Below are positions 45,610 to 53,894 of a stretch of 64,000 nt of DNA, in pieces. The DNA is from Azospirillum brasilense. GTDB taxonomy: Bacteria; Pseudomonadota; Alphaproteobacteria; Azospirillales; Azospirillaceae. Where the stretch lies: NCBI RefSeq assembly GCF_007827815.1, contig NZ_VITH01000003.1, positions 463,260-527,259 on the forward strand, read 5' to 3'. Position 1 is the stretch's first letter. Each line of letters starts with the position of its first letter. Position numbers and translations under genes: made by a program. The notes beneath the pieces were generated by a model. It did not search any database and was not told the DNA's origin. It saw only the letters and a list, made by a program, of their open reading frames with translations.

Positions 45610-46272
45610 TTACCCTCTTTCCACGGTCATGCGCTTTTCGATCTGGCGCAGGATCCAGGTGGCCGCGTTGGTCAGGATGAAATAGATCAGCGCCACCGCG
45701 ATGTAGACCTCCAGCGCGCGGAAGCTGGTGGAGATGATGCGCTGCCCCTCGCGCATCACGTCGTCGATGGTCAGCAGCGACACCAATGCCGAGTTCTTGA
45801 TGAGCGCGATGGTCTCGTTGCCCAGCGGCGGCAGCATGCGGCGGAAGGCCTGCGGCAGGACCACCTCCCACATCGCCTCGCGGTAGGACATGCCGAGCGA
45901 GCGGGCGGCCTCCATCTGGCCGCGGTCGATCGACTGGATGGCGCCGCGCACCACCTCCGACACGTAGGAGCCGCTGTAGATGCCGAGCCCGATCACGCCG
46001 CACAGCCACGCCGGCAGCAGGATGCCGAACTGCGGCAGCCCGAAGAACAGCAGGAACAGCTGCACCAGCAGCGGCGTGCCGCGGATGAAGGCGACATAGG
46101 CCGACGCGATGCCGTACAGCACGCGCCGCGCCGGGTTGAGGCGGATGATGCCGACGAGCAGGCCGAGCACGGCGCTGAGCAGGAAGGCCGCCGCGGTCAC
46201 CTCGATGGTGACCACGGTGCCCTTCAGCAGCTCCGGCAACCCTCCCCAGACGGGGGCGAAGTCGAGCGTCAC
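45610..46272 (-). CDS. Polar amino-acid ABC transporter permease (HisM/GlnP type)
   Basis: A 220-aa permease with five hydrophobic segments. The family motif [19 protein letters not shown] near residues 60-80 and the EAA loop [20 protein letters not shown] are clear. [20 protein letters not shown] is the characteristic segment after the loop. The protein probably homodimerises, since only one permease gene is present. It lies between ATPase and receptor genes, 31 bp from the latter. Confidence 0.95.
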   Translation of the reverse strand: MTLDFAPVWGGLPELLKGTVVTIEVTAAAFLLSAVLGLLVGIIRLNPARRVLYGIASAYVAFIRGTPLLVQLFLLFFGLPQFGILLPAWLCGVIGLGIYSGSYVSEVVRGAIQSIDRGQMEAARSLGMSYREAMWEVVLPQAFRRMLPPLGNETIALIKNSALVSLLTIDDVMREGQRIISTSFRALEVYIAVALIYFILTNAATWILRQIEKRMTVERG

Positions 46273-46303
46273 GGGAGGGGTCCTCCGTTCACAAGGATAT
46301 TGA

Positions 46304-47101
46304 TCACTTCTTGGCTTCGAACCACTTGTCGATGAGCTTCTGGTAGGTGCCGTCAGCCTTCAGCTTGGTGATGGCGGCGTTCACCTTGGTCACCAGCTCG
46401 GTGTTGTCCTTGCGCATGGCGAAGCCGTAATCCTCGGTGGTGAGCTGGTCGTCCAGCACCTTCACGGTCGGGTGCGTCTGGGCGTAGAGCTTGGCGGCGG
46501 GCTTGCCGGTCACCGCGACGTCGGTGCGGCCAGTCTCGACCTGCCCGAACATCTCGGCGTTGGTTTCGACCTCGACGATCTTCGTCTTCGGGAAATGCTC
46601 CTTCAGATGGACGACCGACTTGGTGCCGATCTGCACGGCGGCGGTCTTGCCTTCGAGGTCGGCCGGGCCCTTCACGGCGGTGTTGTTCGCCTTGACCATG
46701 ATGACGAGGCCACCCGGATAGTAGGTGTCGGAAAAGGCGACGACCTTGCGGCGCTCCTCGGTGATGTACATGGCCGAGGCGATCATGTCGAAGCGGTTCG
46801 CCATCAGGCCGGGGATCAGGCCCTTGAAGTCGATGTCCACCCACTCGACGCCCTTGGTGGCGCCCAGCTCCTTGGCGATGGCCTCGACCAGCTCGATGTC
46901 GAAGCCGGTCTTCTTGCCGTCCTGCGAGAATTCGAAGGGCGCGAAGGTGGCGTCCACACCGACGCGGAAGGTGCCGTTCTGCTTGATCGAGGCGATCACC
47001 GCGTCCTCGGCGCGGGCCGGGACGGACCCGGCGCCGACCATCGTGACGACCGCGGCGGCGGCGAAGGAGGCGGCGGCGAGAAACTTGCCAAAGGACTTCA
47101 T
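46304..47101 (-). CDS. Polar amino-acid ABC transporter substrate-binding protein
   Basis: A 265-aa periplasmic receptor of SBP family 3. The signal peptide covers residues 1-31, ending VPARA before EDAV. The mature protein has GTFRVGVDATFAPFEFSQDG, KKTGFDIELVEAIAKELGA and GLIPGLMANRFDMIASAMYI, which line the amino-acid pocket in HisJ/GlnH homologues. It is the first gene of the operon. The 286-bp divergent region to hutG contains two copies of a GTTTTG-N4-CAAAAC-type motif, one 91 bp upstream of this start. Confidence 0.95.
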   Translation of the reverse strand: MKSFGKFLAAASFAAAAVVTMVGAGSVPARAEDAVIASIKQNGTFRVGVDATFAPFEFSQDGKKTGFDIELVEAIAKELGATKGVEWVDIDFKGLIPGLMANRFDMIASAMYITEERRKVVAFSDTYYPGGLVIMVKANNTAVKGPADLEGKTAAVQIGTKSVVHLKEHFPKTKIVEVETNAEMFGQVETGRTDVAVTGKPAAKLYAQTHPTVKVLDDQLTTEDYGFAMRKDNTELVTKVNAAITKLKADGTYQKLIDKWFEAKK

Positions 47102-47191
47102 GGGTCGGAATTTCCCTGTTCGTTGCGCCTGCGTTGCCAGTTTCGGACGCCGGGGAACCCCCTTGCGCAGCGAGCGGCTTGGCAGCGCCGT

Positions 47192-47216
47192 GTTTTGCCT
47201 ATAAAACATATGTTGC
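47192..47216. promoter_or_regulatory. Repeated operator-like motif, copy A (importer side)
   Basis: The 25-bp sequence shares 20 of 25 positions with copy B at 47349. It begins with GTTTTG-N4-TAAAAC, a one-mismatch inverted repeat, and continues with ACATATGTTGC. It lies upstream of the amino-acid importer genes on the minus strand. Confidence 0.55.
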
Positions 47217-47348
47217 CCAGGGAAAACAGCCGCGTCAACGCCGTTTGTCATACTGGAGCATGACGGACGCCCCATAGCAACGCTGGTGTTGCGACCACGT
47301 AACGCGAACGTCGCGGAAGCCGGGGGCGACCGAACAGGGACGCAAAAA

Positions 47349-47373
47349 GTTTTGCTGACAAAACACATGTCGC
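47349..47373. promoter_or_regulatory. Repeated operator-like motif, copy B (hut side)
   Basis: It begins with the perfect inverted repeat GTTTTG-CTGA-CAAAAC and continues ACATGTCGC. It lies 15 bp upstream of the hutG start, so it must overlap the hutG leader or promoter. The IclR-type protein encoded at the end of the hut operon is the obvious candidate binder. Confidence 0.55.
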
Positions 47374-47387
47374 ACGGGAGAGAGGAT

Positions 47388-48188
47388 ATGGACGTTTTCG
47401 GGTTTCGCGCCGCGCGCCGTCCGGTGCTGGTCAGCCTGCCCCATGTCGGCACGGCGCTGCCGGACGGATTCATCGGCCGGCTGGTGCCGGAGGCGCAGGG
47501 CCTGCCCGACACGGACTGGCACCTGCCGCGTCTCTACGACTTCCTGGAGGATCTCGGAGTCGGGGTGATCCAGGCGCGCTTCTCGCGCTACGTCGTCGAT
47601 CTGAACCGCCCCAGCAACGACACGCCGCTCTACAGCGGCGCCACCACGGGCCTGTGCCCGACCACCCTGTTCGACGGGGCGCCGCTGTACCGGCCGGGCG
47701 CCGAACCGGACGCGGCGGAGGTGGCCGAGCGGGTCACCCGCTACTGGACGCCCTACCACGACGCCATCACCGCGGAGATGACCCGGCTGCGCGACCGCTT
47801 CGGGCGGGCGGTGCTGTTCGACGCCCATTCCATCCGCTCCGTCGTGCCGCGGCTGTTCGAGGGGCGTTTGCCCGACCTGAACATCGGGACCAACGACGGG
47901 CGCAGCGCCGATCCGGTGCTGAGCGAGCGACTGGTCGCGGTCGGCGCGGATGCCGGAGCCGATGGCTTCACCCACGTTCTCAACGGGCGTTTCAAGGGTG
48001 GCCACATCACCCGGCATTTCGGGCGCCCGTCCGAGGGCTGGCACGCCGTGCAGCTCGAGATGGCGCAGGTGACCTACATGGAGGAGGATGCGCCCTTCGC
48101 CTTCGACGAGGCGCGCGCCGAGCGGATTCGTCCGCATCTCCGGCACTTCATCGGAGCGATGGCCGATTGGGCGGAGGAGCGGGCGTGA
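47388..48188 (+). CDS. hutG: N-formylglutamate deformylase (HutG)
   Basis: A 266-aa N-formylglutamate amidohydrolase that releases formate and glutamate in the last step of five-step histidine degradation. The family segments are PVLVSLPHVGTALP at the start, DTDWHLPRLYDFL, ARFSRYVVDLNRPSND, LFDAHSIRS and the C-terminal FKGGHITRHFGRP with VQLEMAQVTYM. His, Asp and Glu residues in these segments bind zinc. ATG 47388 follows GGAGAGAGGAT, an excellent ribosome site; earlier in-frame ATGs lack one. It is followed by hutF, with which it is nearly contiguous. Confidence 0.93.
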   Translation: MDVFGFRAARRPVLVSLPHVGTALPDGFIGRLVPEAQGLPDTDWHLPRLYDFLEDLGVGVIQARFSRYVVDLNRPSNDTPLYSGATTGLCPTTLFDGAPLYRPGAEPDAAEVAERVTRYWTPYHDAITAEMTRLRDRFGRAVLFDAHSIRSVVPRLFEGRLPDLNIGTNDGRSADPVLSERLVAVGADAGADGFTHVLNGRFKGGHITRHFGRPSEGWHAVQLEMAQVTYMEEDAPFAFDEARAERIRPHLRHFIGAMADWAEERA

Positions 48189-48199
48189 CGGAGGCGGCG

Positions 48200-49597
48200 A
48201 TGGACAGCGTGAACGGGCTTTTCTGCGGACGGGCGCTGCTGCCCGAGGGTTGGGCCTCCAACGTGGCGCTGCGTTTCGACGCGCGGGGCACGCTGATCGC
48301 GGTCGAGCGGGACGCGGAGGCGAACGGCCTCCCGCAGGCCGCCGGGCCGGTGATCCCCGGCATGCCCAACCTGCACAGCCACGCCTTCCAGCGCGCCATG
48401 GCCGGGCTGACCGAATACGCCGGTGCGTCGGAGGACAGCTTCTGGACGTGGCGCGACGCCATGTACGGCTTCGTCCGCCGCATGACGCCGGAAGCGGCGG
48501 AGGCCGTCGCGGCGCTGCTCTACATGGAGATGGCGAAGCAGGGATACACGGCGGTCGCGGAGTTCCACTACCTGCACCACGGTGCCGACGGGCGCCCCTA
48601 CGCCGACCGGGCGGAGATGTCGCGCCGCATTCTGGCCGCCGCCGACACGGCCGGGATCGGCCTGACCCACCTGCCGGTGCTCTACGCCCACAGCGGCTTC
48701 GGCGGCAAGCCGCCGTCCGACGGGCAGAAGCGCTTCATCAACGACGTGGACGGGCTGCTGTCCATCGTCTCCGCCATGCAGAAGGCCATGGGCACGGAGC
48801 GGGCCGGCCGCCGCACCGGTCTCGCCCTGCATTCGCTGCGCGCGGTGACGCCGGAGGAGATGCGCGACGCGCTGGCCGGCCTCGACGCGCTCGACCCCGG
48901 CGCGCCCATCCACATCCACATCGCCGAGCAGACGGCGGAGGTGGACGACTGCGTCGCCTGGAGCGGCAAGCGCCCGGTGGAATGGCTGCTGGAGAACGCC
49001 CCGGTCGGGCCGCGCTGGTGCCTCGTCCATGCCACGCATGTGACCCCGGCCGAAGTCGACGGCATGGCGGCGAGCGGCGCGGTGGCCGGACTCTGCCTGA
49101 CGACCGAGGCCAATCTGGGCGACGGGCTGTTCCCCGCCATCCCCTTTCTGGCGCAGGGCGGGCGGTTCGGCGTCGGGTCGGACAGCCACATCAGCGTGTC
49201 GGCGGCGGAGGAACTGCGCCTGCTGGAATACGGCCAGCGGCTGGTGCAGCGGCGGCGCAACGTGCTGCGCATCGGGGATTGCCCGTCCATCGGCGGCGGC
49301 CTCTACCGGGCGGCGGTTGCCGGCGGCGCGCAGGCGCTGGGCCAGCCGGTCGCCGGCGGCGGGATTCAGGTGGGCCAGCCCGCCGACCTCGTGGTGCTTG
49401 ACGCCGACAACCCGAAACTGCTTTCTCGGACCGACGACAGCCTTCTGGATGCCTATGTCTTCGCCAGCGACGGGCACGCCGTGCGCGACGTGGTCGCGGC
49501 GGGGCGGACCGTGGTGCGCGAGGGCCGCCACGTCCGGGAGGACGCCATCCGGGCCGCCTACCGGCGCGCCATCGAGGGGTTGCGCCGGGACAGATGA
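48200..49597 (+). CDS. hutF: Formimidoylglutamate deiminase (HutF)
   Basis: A 465-aa amidohydrolase-superfamily enzyme that converts N-formimino-glutamate to N-formylglutamate and ammonia. Metal ligands are seen in PNLHSHAFQR (His59 and His61), the later HIHIAEQ segment, LVHATHV and GSDSHISVS. These fit HutF, as does the length. ATG 48200 follows GGAGG; a GTG at 48185 overlaps the hutG stop and is an alternative. It ends overlapping the start of the IclR gene. Genes for HutH, HutU and HutI are not in this window and must lie elsewhere if the pathway is complete. Confidence 0.93.
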   Translation: MDSVNGLFCGRALLPEGWASNVALRFDARGTLIAVERDAEANGLPQAAGPVIPGMPNLHSHAFQRAMAGLTEYAGASEDSFWTWRDAMYGFVRRMTPEAAEAVAALLYMEMAKQGYTAVAEFHYLHHGADGRPYADRAEMSRRILAAADTAGIGLTHLPVLYAHSGFGGKPPSDGQKRFINDVDGLLSIVSAMQKAMGTERAGRRTGLALHSLRAVTPEEMRDALAGLDALDPGAPIHIHIAEQTAEVDDCVAWSGKRPVEWLLENAPVGPRWCLVHATHVTPAEVDGMAASGAVAGLCLTTEANLGDGLFPAIPFLAQGGRFGVGSDSHISVSAAEELRLLEYGQRLVQRRRNVLRIGDCPSIGGGLYRAAVAGGAQALGQPVAGGGIQVGQPADLVVLDADNPKLLSRTDDSLLDAYVFASDGHAVRDVVAAGRTVVREGRHVREDAIRAAYRRAIEGLRRDR

Positions 49598-50382
49598 GCG
49601 AGACCGATCCGAACACCTACATCGCCCCGGCGCTGCAGCGCGGGCTGGCCATCCTGGAGCTGTTCACGCCGCAGCGCCGGACCCTGTCCCTGACCGACAT
49701 CGCCAAGGCGTTGGGGATCGGGCGGGCCTCGGCCTACCGGCTGGTCTTCACGCTGGAGCATCTCGGCTACATCGGGCGGATGGGGGACGGCAAGTCCTAC
49801 CGCTTGGCGCCGCGGTCGATGCAACTCGGCTACCATTACCTGTCGGGGCTGGACGGGATCGAGGTGGCGATCCCCTACATCGACGGGCTGCGCGACAGCA
49901 CGCAGATCTCCGCCCACATGGCGGTGCGCGACGGGACGGAGATCGTCTACGTCTACCGCGCGCACTCGCACATGACGCTGTCCAGCAACATCGCGGTCGG
50001 CTACCGCCTGCCGGCCCACGCCACCGCGATGGGCCGGATGCTGCTGAGCGGCCTTTCCGACGAAGCCATCGCGCAGCTCTACACCGGCGTGCGGCTGGAC
50101 CGTTACAGCGACACCACGGCGGTCACGCTGACCTCGCTGATCCAGGAGGTGGCGGAGGACCGCAAGCGCGGCTGGACGATGAACCGCTCCTCCTTCGTGT
50201 CGGGGATAGTCGCCATCGCGGCGGCCATCCGCGACCACCGGGGCGAGGTCATCGCCGCCATCAACCTGTCCGGCCCCAGCGCCGTGATGGACCAACCCGC
50301 CACGCTCGACCATCTGCGGACCAAGGTGGTGGAGACGGCGGACGCGATCTCGCACCAGCTCGGCTACCTGCCGCGCGGGTGA
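49594..50382 (+). CDS. IclR family transcriptional regulator of the hut cluster
   Basis: A 262-aa regulator. Residues 31-60 form the HTH (SLTDIAKALGIGRASAYRLV) and the rest is the IclR ligand domain (GYRLPAHATAMGRMLLSGLS, GWTMNRSSFVSGIVAIAAAI). The ATG overlaps the hutF stop by four bases, so it is coexpressed with hutGF. Histidine operons are more often controlled by HutC of the GntR family. Use of an IclR protein here is unusual but fits the duplicated motif upstream of hutG and of the divergent importer. Confidence 0.9.
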   Translation: MSETDPNTYIAPALQRGLAILELFTPQRRTLSLTDIAKALGIGRASAYRLVFTLEHLGYIGRMGDGKSYRLAPRSMQLGYHYLSGLDGIEVAIPYIDGLRDSTQISAHMAVRDGTEIVYVYRAHSHMTLSSNIAVGYRLPAHATAMGRMLLSGLSDEAIAQLYTGVRLDRYSDTTAVTLTSLIQEVAEDRKRGWTMNRSSFVSGIVAIAAAIRDHRGEVIAAINLSGPSAVMDQPATLDHLRTKVVETADAISHQLGYLPRG

Positions 50383-50398
50383 GCGCGGCGGGACGGCG

Positions 50399-51577
50399 TC
50401 ACGCCGCCGGTCCGAGCCCCGTCACGAAGGCGGCAATGCGGAGGCAGGCCTCCGCCAGCTCCGCCTCGCCGACCGCGAAGGACAGGCGGACGCAGCCCGC
50501 CGCCGCCGGGCCGAAGGCCCCGGCGTCGAGGACCGACACACCGGTCTCGCGGAACAGCCGCCACGCGAACTCCATGGTCGGCAGGCCGGTGCCGCGCACG
50601 TCCACCAGCATGAACATGCCGGCCTCCGGCTTCAGGCAGCGCAGGCCGGGAACCGAGCCGAGCGCCTCCAGCGCGATGTCGCGGCGGCGGCGGTAGCCCT
50701 CGCGCATCGCCGCCACCGCCTCGTCGCCCTGCTCGACGGCGACCAGAGCCGCCTGCTGCACGAAGCCCGGCAGGCCGTAGAGCATGCACAGCGCCAGCGT
50801 GCCCATATGGGCGACCAGCGGCGCCGGGGCGACCACCCAGCCGGCGCGCCAGCCGGTCATGGCGTGCGACTTGGACAGGCTGTTGATGGTCACCGTGCGC
50901 TCCGCCATGCCGGGCAGGGTGGCGATGCTGACGTGCGGCCGGTCGAAGGTCAGGCTGGCATAGACCTCGTCGGCGACCACCCACAGGTCGTGGCGCCGGG
51001 CGAGGTCGGCCACCGCCTCCAACTCCTCTGGCGACATCACGATGCCGGTGGGGTTGGCGGGGGTCGCCAGGAAGATGGCGCGGGTGCGCGGGGTCACCGC
51101 GGCGGCCAGCGCCGCCGGGTCCAGCCGCAGCGTGGCGGCGTCCGGGGCCACCGGAACCAGCGTGGCGCCCGACGCGCGGACGCAGGCCTCGTAGGTCAGG
51201 TACATCGGCTCGGGCACCAGCACCTCGTCCCCCGCCTCGACGAGGCAGAGGGTGGCGTTGAACAGGCCGTTCTGCGCCCCGGCGCAGACGATGACGTTCT
51301 CCGGCTCGACCGGCAGGCCGGTGCGGCGGGCAACGTCGCGGGCCAGCGCGGCGCGCAGCTCCGGACGGCCGGGGATCGGGGTGTAGTGGGTGTCGCCGGC
51401 GTGCAGGGCGGCGATGGCGGCGTCGCGCACCGGGGCGGGCGTGTCGAAGTCGGGGTCGCCGACGCTCAGCACGATGACGTCCTCGCCGCGGCCCTTGGCG
51501 GTCCAGGCGGCAAAATGGATGTCCCAGGCCGCGACGCGGTCGCCGCGGATGCGGTCGGTGAGGGAGGAGAAGCGCAT
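50399..51577 (-). CDS. Pyridoxal-phosphate aminotransferase, class I/II
   Basis: A 392-aa fold-type I enzyme. The PLP lysine is probably Lys236 in INSLSKSHAMTGWRAGW. The Asn-Pro and Asp-Tyr-type cofactor contacts are ATPANPTGIV (~171-180) and VVADEVYASL (~200-209). The motif GDPDFDTPAPV near the start is typical of aspartate/aromatic/alanine-type aminotransferases. ATG 51577 follows GGGAGCCCC; an upstream in-frame ATG (51637) lacks support. It is convergent with the hut genes. The substrate is not determined, and arginine, aspartate or aromatic substrates are all possible. Confidence 0.9.
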   Translation of the reverse strand: MRFSSLTDRIRGDRVAAWDIHFAAWTAKGRGEDVIVLSVGDPDFDTPAPVRDAAIAALHAGDTHYTPIPGRPELRAALARDVARRTGLPVEPENVIVCAGAQNGLFNATLCLVEAGDEVLVPEPMYLTYEACVRASGATLVPVAPDAATLRLDPAALAAAVTPRTRAIFLATPANPTGIVMSPEELEAVADLARRHDLWVVADEVYASLTFDRPHVSIATLPGMAERTVTINSLSKSHAMTGWRAGWVVAPAPLVAHMGTLALCMLYGLPGFVQQAALVAVEQGDEAVAAMREGYRRRRDIALEALGSVPGLRCLKPEAGMFMLVDVRGTGLPTMEFAWRLFRETGVSVLDAGAFGPAAAGCVRLSFAVGEAELAEACLRIAAFVTGLGPAA

Positions 51578-51857
51578 CGGCGGGGCTCCCTGGCAGGCTT
51601 TTCCATTGGCCGGACACGGGTCACGGCGGAAGCCCATCCATATGCCCCAGGGCGGTGCCGGGGCACAACCGGGCGTTTGAGGGGCGACGGCGCAAGGCCG
51701 CCATTCATGCCCATTAGGACACCCTGATATGACCGACCGGCAATTGCAGCGCTGCGAAAGCCGGGCCTATGACGGACCTCAAAGAAAAGAATGAGTGAAT
51801 CGTCTGCCGAACAATTTCAACCGGCAACAAACGCCCGAGAACGTGCAAAGGATAACC

Positions 51858-53351
51858 ATGTACCGCGATCGTATTCGCCTGAAGTCCCTGTGGGGGAAGG
51901 TGGTAACGCCGGAAGAGGCGGCCCTGCTGATCCGCGACGGCATGACCATCGGCATGAGCGGCTTCACCCGCGCCGGGGATGCCAAGGCGGTGCCGCTGGC
52001 GCTGGCCGAGCGCGCCGCGACGGAGCGGCTGAAGGTCACGCTGATGACCGGCGCCTCGCTCGGCAACGACGTGGACCGCATCCTGACGGAGGCCGGGGTG
52101 CTGGCCCGCCGCCTGCCGTTCCAGGCCGACCCGGTGCTGCGCAAGGCGATCAACCGCGGCGAGGTGATGTTCGTCGACCAGCACCTGTCGGAGACGGTGG
52201 AGCTTCTGCGCTCCCGCCAGATGGGGCCGGTGGACGTGGCGGTGATCGAGGCCTGCGCGATCACCGAGACGGGCGGGATCGTTCCCACCACCTCCATCGG
52301 CAACTCGGCGACCTTCGCCATCCTGGCCGAGAAGATCATCGTCGAGCTGAACCTGACCCAGCCGCTCGACCTGGAGGGGATGCACGACGTCTACATCCCG
52401 ACGCGCCGCCCCTTCCGCGAGCCGATCCCGGTGGTGACCGCGGAGAGCCGCGCCGGCCTGCCCTGCATCCCCATCGACCCGTCGAAGATCGCGGCCATCG
52501 TGGTGACCCGCAAGCAGGACAGCAGCGCCACCATCCTGCCGCCGGACGCCGAGACCCGTGACATCGCCGGGCACCTGATCGAGTTTCTCGACCGCGAGGT
52601 GCGGCAGGGCCGGCTGGGCCGCTCGCTGAACCCGCTCCAGGCCGGGATCGGGACCATCGCCAACGCCGTGCTGCACGGCATGATCGACAGCCCGTTCCAC
52701 GACCTGACCATGTACAGCGAGGTCCTGCAGGACAGCACCTTCGACCTGTTCGACGCCGGCAAGCTGACCTTCGCCTCGGGCTCCTCCATCACGCTGAGCG
52801 CCGGAAAGTACGCGGAGGTCCTGCCGAGGATCGGCAGCTACAAGGGCCGGCTTCTGCTGCGCCCGCAGGAAATCTCCAACCACCCGGAGGTCATTCGCCG
52901 GCTGGGCGTGATCGGCATCAACACGGCGCTGGAGTGCGACATCTACGGCAACGTGAACTCGACCCACGTCAACGGCACGCAGATGATGAACGGCATCGGC
53001 GGCTCCGGCGACTTCGCGCGCAACGCCCATCTCGCCATCTTCGTCACCAAGTCGCTGGCCAAGGACGGGAGGATTTCCAGCGTCGTGCCGATGGTCACCC
53101 ACACCGACCACAACGAGCATGACGTCGATGTCCTGGTGACCGAGACCGGTCTGGCCGACCTGCGCGGCCTCGCCCCGCGCGAGCGGGCGGAGACGATCAT
53201 CCGCAACTGCGTCCACCCCAGCTACCGCGAGCTGGCGCTGGACTATCACCGCCGGGCGCTGCAGCGCGGCGGCCACACGCCGCACCTGCTGGAGGAGGCC
53301 TTCTCCTGGCACCTGCGCTACCAGCAGAAGGGCAGCATGCAGCCGGACTGA
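51858..53351 (+). CDS. Acetyl-CoA hydrolase/transferase family CoA-transferase
   Basis: A 497-aa class I CoA-transferase related to succinyl-CoA:acetate and propionyl-CoA:succinate CoA-transferases (Cat1, AarC, ScpC). Characteristic stretches are RDGMTIGMSGFTRAGDAKAV (N-terminal domain), ETGGIVPTTSIGNSATFAIL, GIGTIANAVLHGM and, toward the C-terminus, NTALECDIYGNVNSTHVNGT with NGIGGSGDFARNAHLAIFVT. Length is as expected for the family. ATG 51858 follows AAAGGATAACC; an ATG 21 codons upstream is less likely. It diverges from the aminotransferase with 280 bp between starts. It probably transfers CoA between short-chain acids such as acetate, propionate and succinate. Confidence 0.93.
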   Translation: MYRDRIRLKSLWGKVVTPEEAALLIRDGMTIGMSGFTRAGDAKAVPLALAERAATERLKVTLMTGASLGNDVDRILTEAGVLARRLPFQADPVLRKAINRGEVMFVDQHLSETVELLRSRQMGPVDVAVIEACAITETGGIVPTTSIGNSATFAILAEKIIVELNLTQPLDLEGMHDVYIPTRRPFREPIPVVTAESRAGLPCIPIDPSKIAAIVVTRKQDSSATILPPDAETRDIAGHLIEFLDREVRQGRLGRSLNPLQAGIGTIANAVLHGMIDSPFHDLTMYSEVLQDSTFDLFDAGKLTFASGSSITLSAGKYAEVLPRIGSYKGRLLLRPQEISNHPEVIRRLGVIGINTALECDIYGNVNSTHVNGTQMMNGIGGSGDFARNAHLAIFVTKSLAKDGRISSVVPMVTHTDHNEHDVDVLVTETGLADLRGLAPRERAETIIRNCVHPSYRELALDYHRRALQRGGHTPHLLEEAFSWHLRYQQKGSMQPD

Positions 53352-53361
53352 GGTCCCGATG

Positions 53362-53386
53362 CCCTCCCCCGCGCCGCGGGGGAGGG
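53362..53386. terminator. 12-bp GC hairpin between convergent genes
   Basis: CCCTCCCCCGCG (53362-53373) and CGCGGGGGAGGG (53375-53386) form an almost continuous palindrome just after the CoA-transferase stop. The downstream TTGGGTGGGGGG resembles the right end of the repeat elements at 11087 and 32984. Confidence 0.55.
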
Positions 53387-53424
53387 TTGGGTGGGGGGCT
53401 CGACGCCAGTGTCCTTTCAACGGA

Positions 53425-53778
53425 TCAGGGGCAGACGGCCTCGACGATCCGGCACACGTCCCCGGCGGTGCGTGGGGTGAAGCGGGCGAGCAGCCCGCCG
53501 CGCAGCTCGGGCACGATCAGCGACACCGGCTGTTCGGCGGGCACCGTCAGGTCGTGGTCGAGATCGCAGACGCTGACGTAATCCAGCCCGGACAGGGCGA
53601 CCAGGAGCGACTGCCGCCCCCGCTCGTCGACGGCGTGGGCGATGGCCCGGCCGTTGGCGGCGGCGTAGGCGGCGGCCTGGTCGCGGGTGTAGTGGGACAC
53701 CGGCAGCACCCGCAGCGACGGGTGGCTGCGCAGGACCGTGTCGATGAGGGCGTTGAGGCCGCTGGACAGGCTCGGCAT
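53425..53778 (-). CDS. Hypothetical protein
   Basis: A 117-aa product starting MPSLSSGLNALIDTVLRSHP. It has no signal peptide or membrane segment. The central part AAAYAAANGRAIAHAVDERG and the end RFTPRTAGDVCRIVEAVCP suggest a small alpha/beta fold, but I do not recognise the family. Other in-frame ATGs at 53811 and 53889 would add 11 or 37 residues. 53778 is chosen because TTTGGAAACC precedes it. It lies between the CoA-transferase and the chemoreceptor, convergent with the former. Confidence 0.55.
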   Translation of the reverse strand: MPSLSSGLNALIDTVLRSHPSLRVLPVSHYTRDQAAAYAAANGRAIAHAVDERGRQSLLVALSGLDYVSVCDLDHDLTVPAEQPVSLIVPELRGGLLARFTPRTAGDVCRIVEAVCP

Positions 53779-53894
53779 GGTTTCCAAAGGCTTCCGACTG
53801 TGGAGCGCCATCCTACCACGAATTCGGCCGTTGGGGGCGCCGCCCCCGCGCGACGCGAAAATGGTCACGCGGGGGTCACGCTCGTGCAAAGGTG

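Noticed and set aside
47123..47139. Second sigma-54 promoter on the minus strand before the amino-acid receptor gene
   Set aside because: GG and GC doublets are 10 bp apart, but the -12 box is poor and the start site would lie only about a dozen bases from the ATG.
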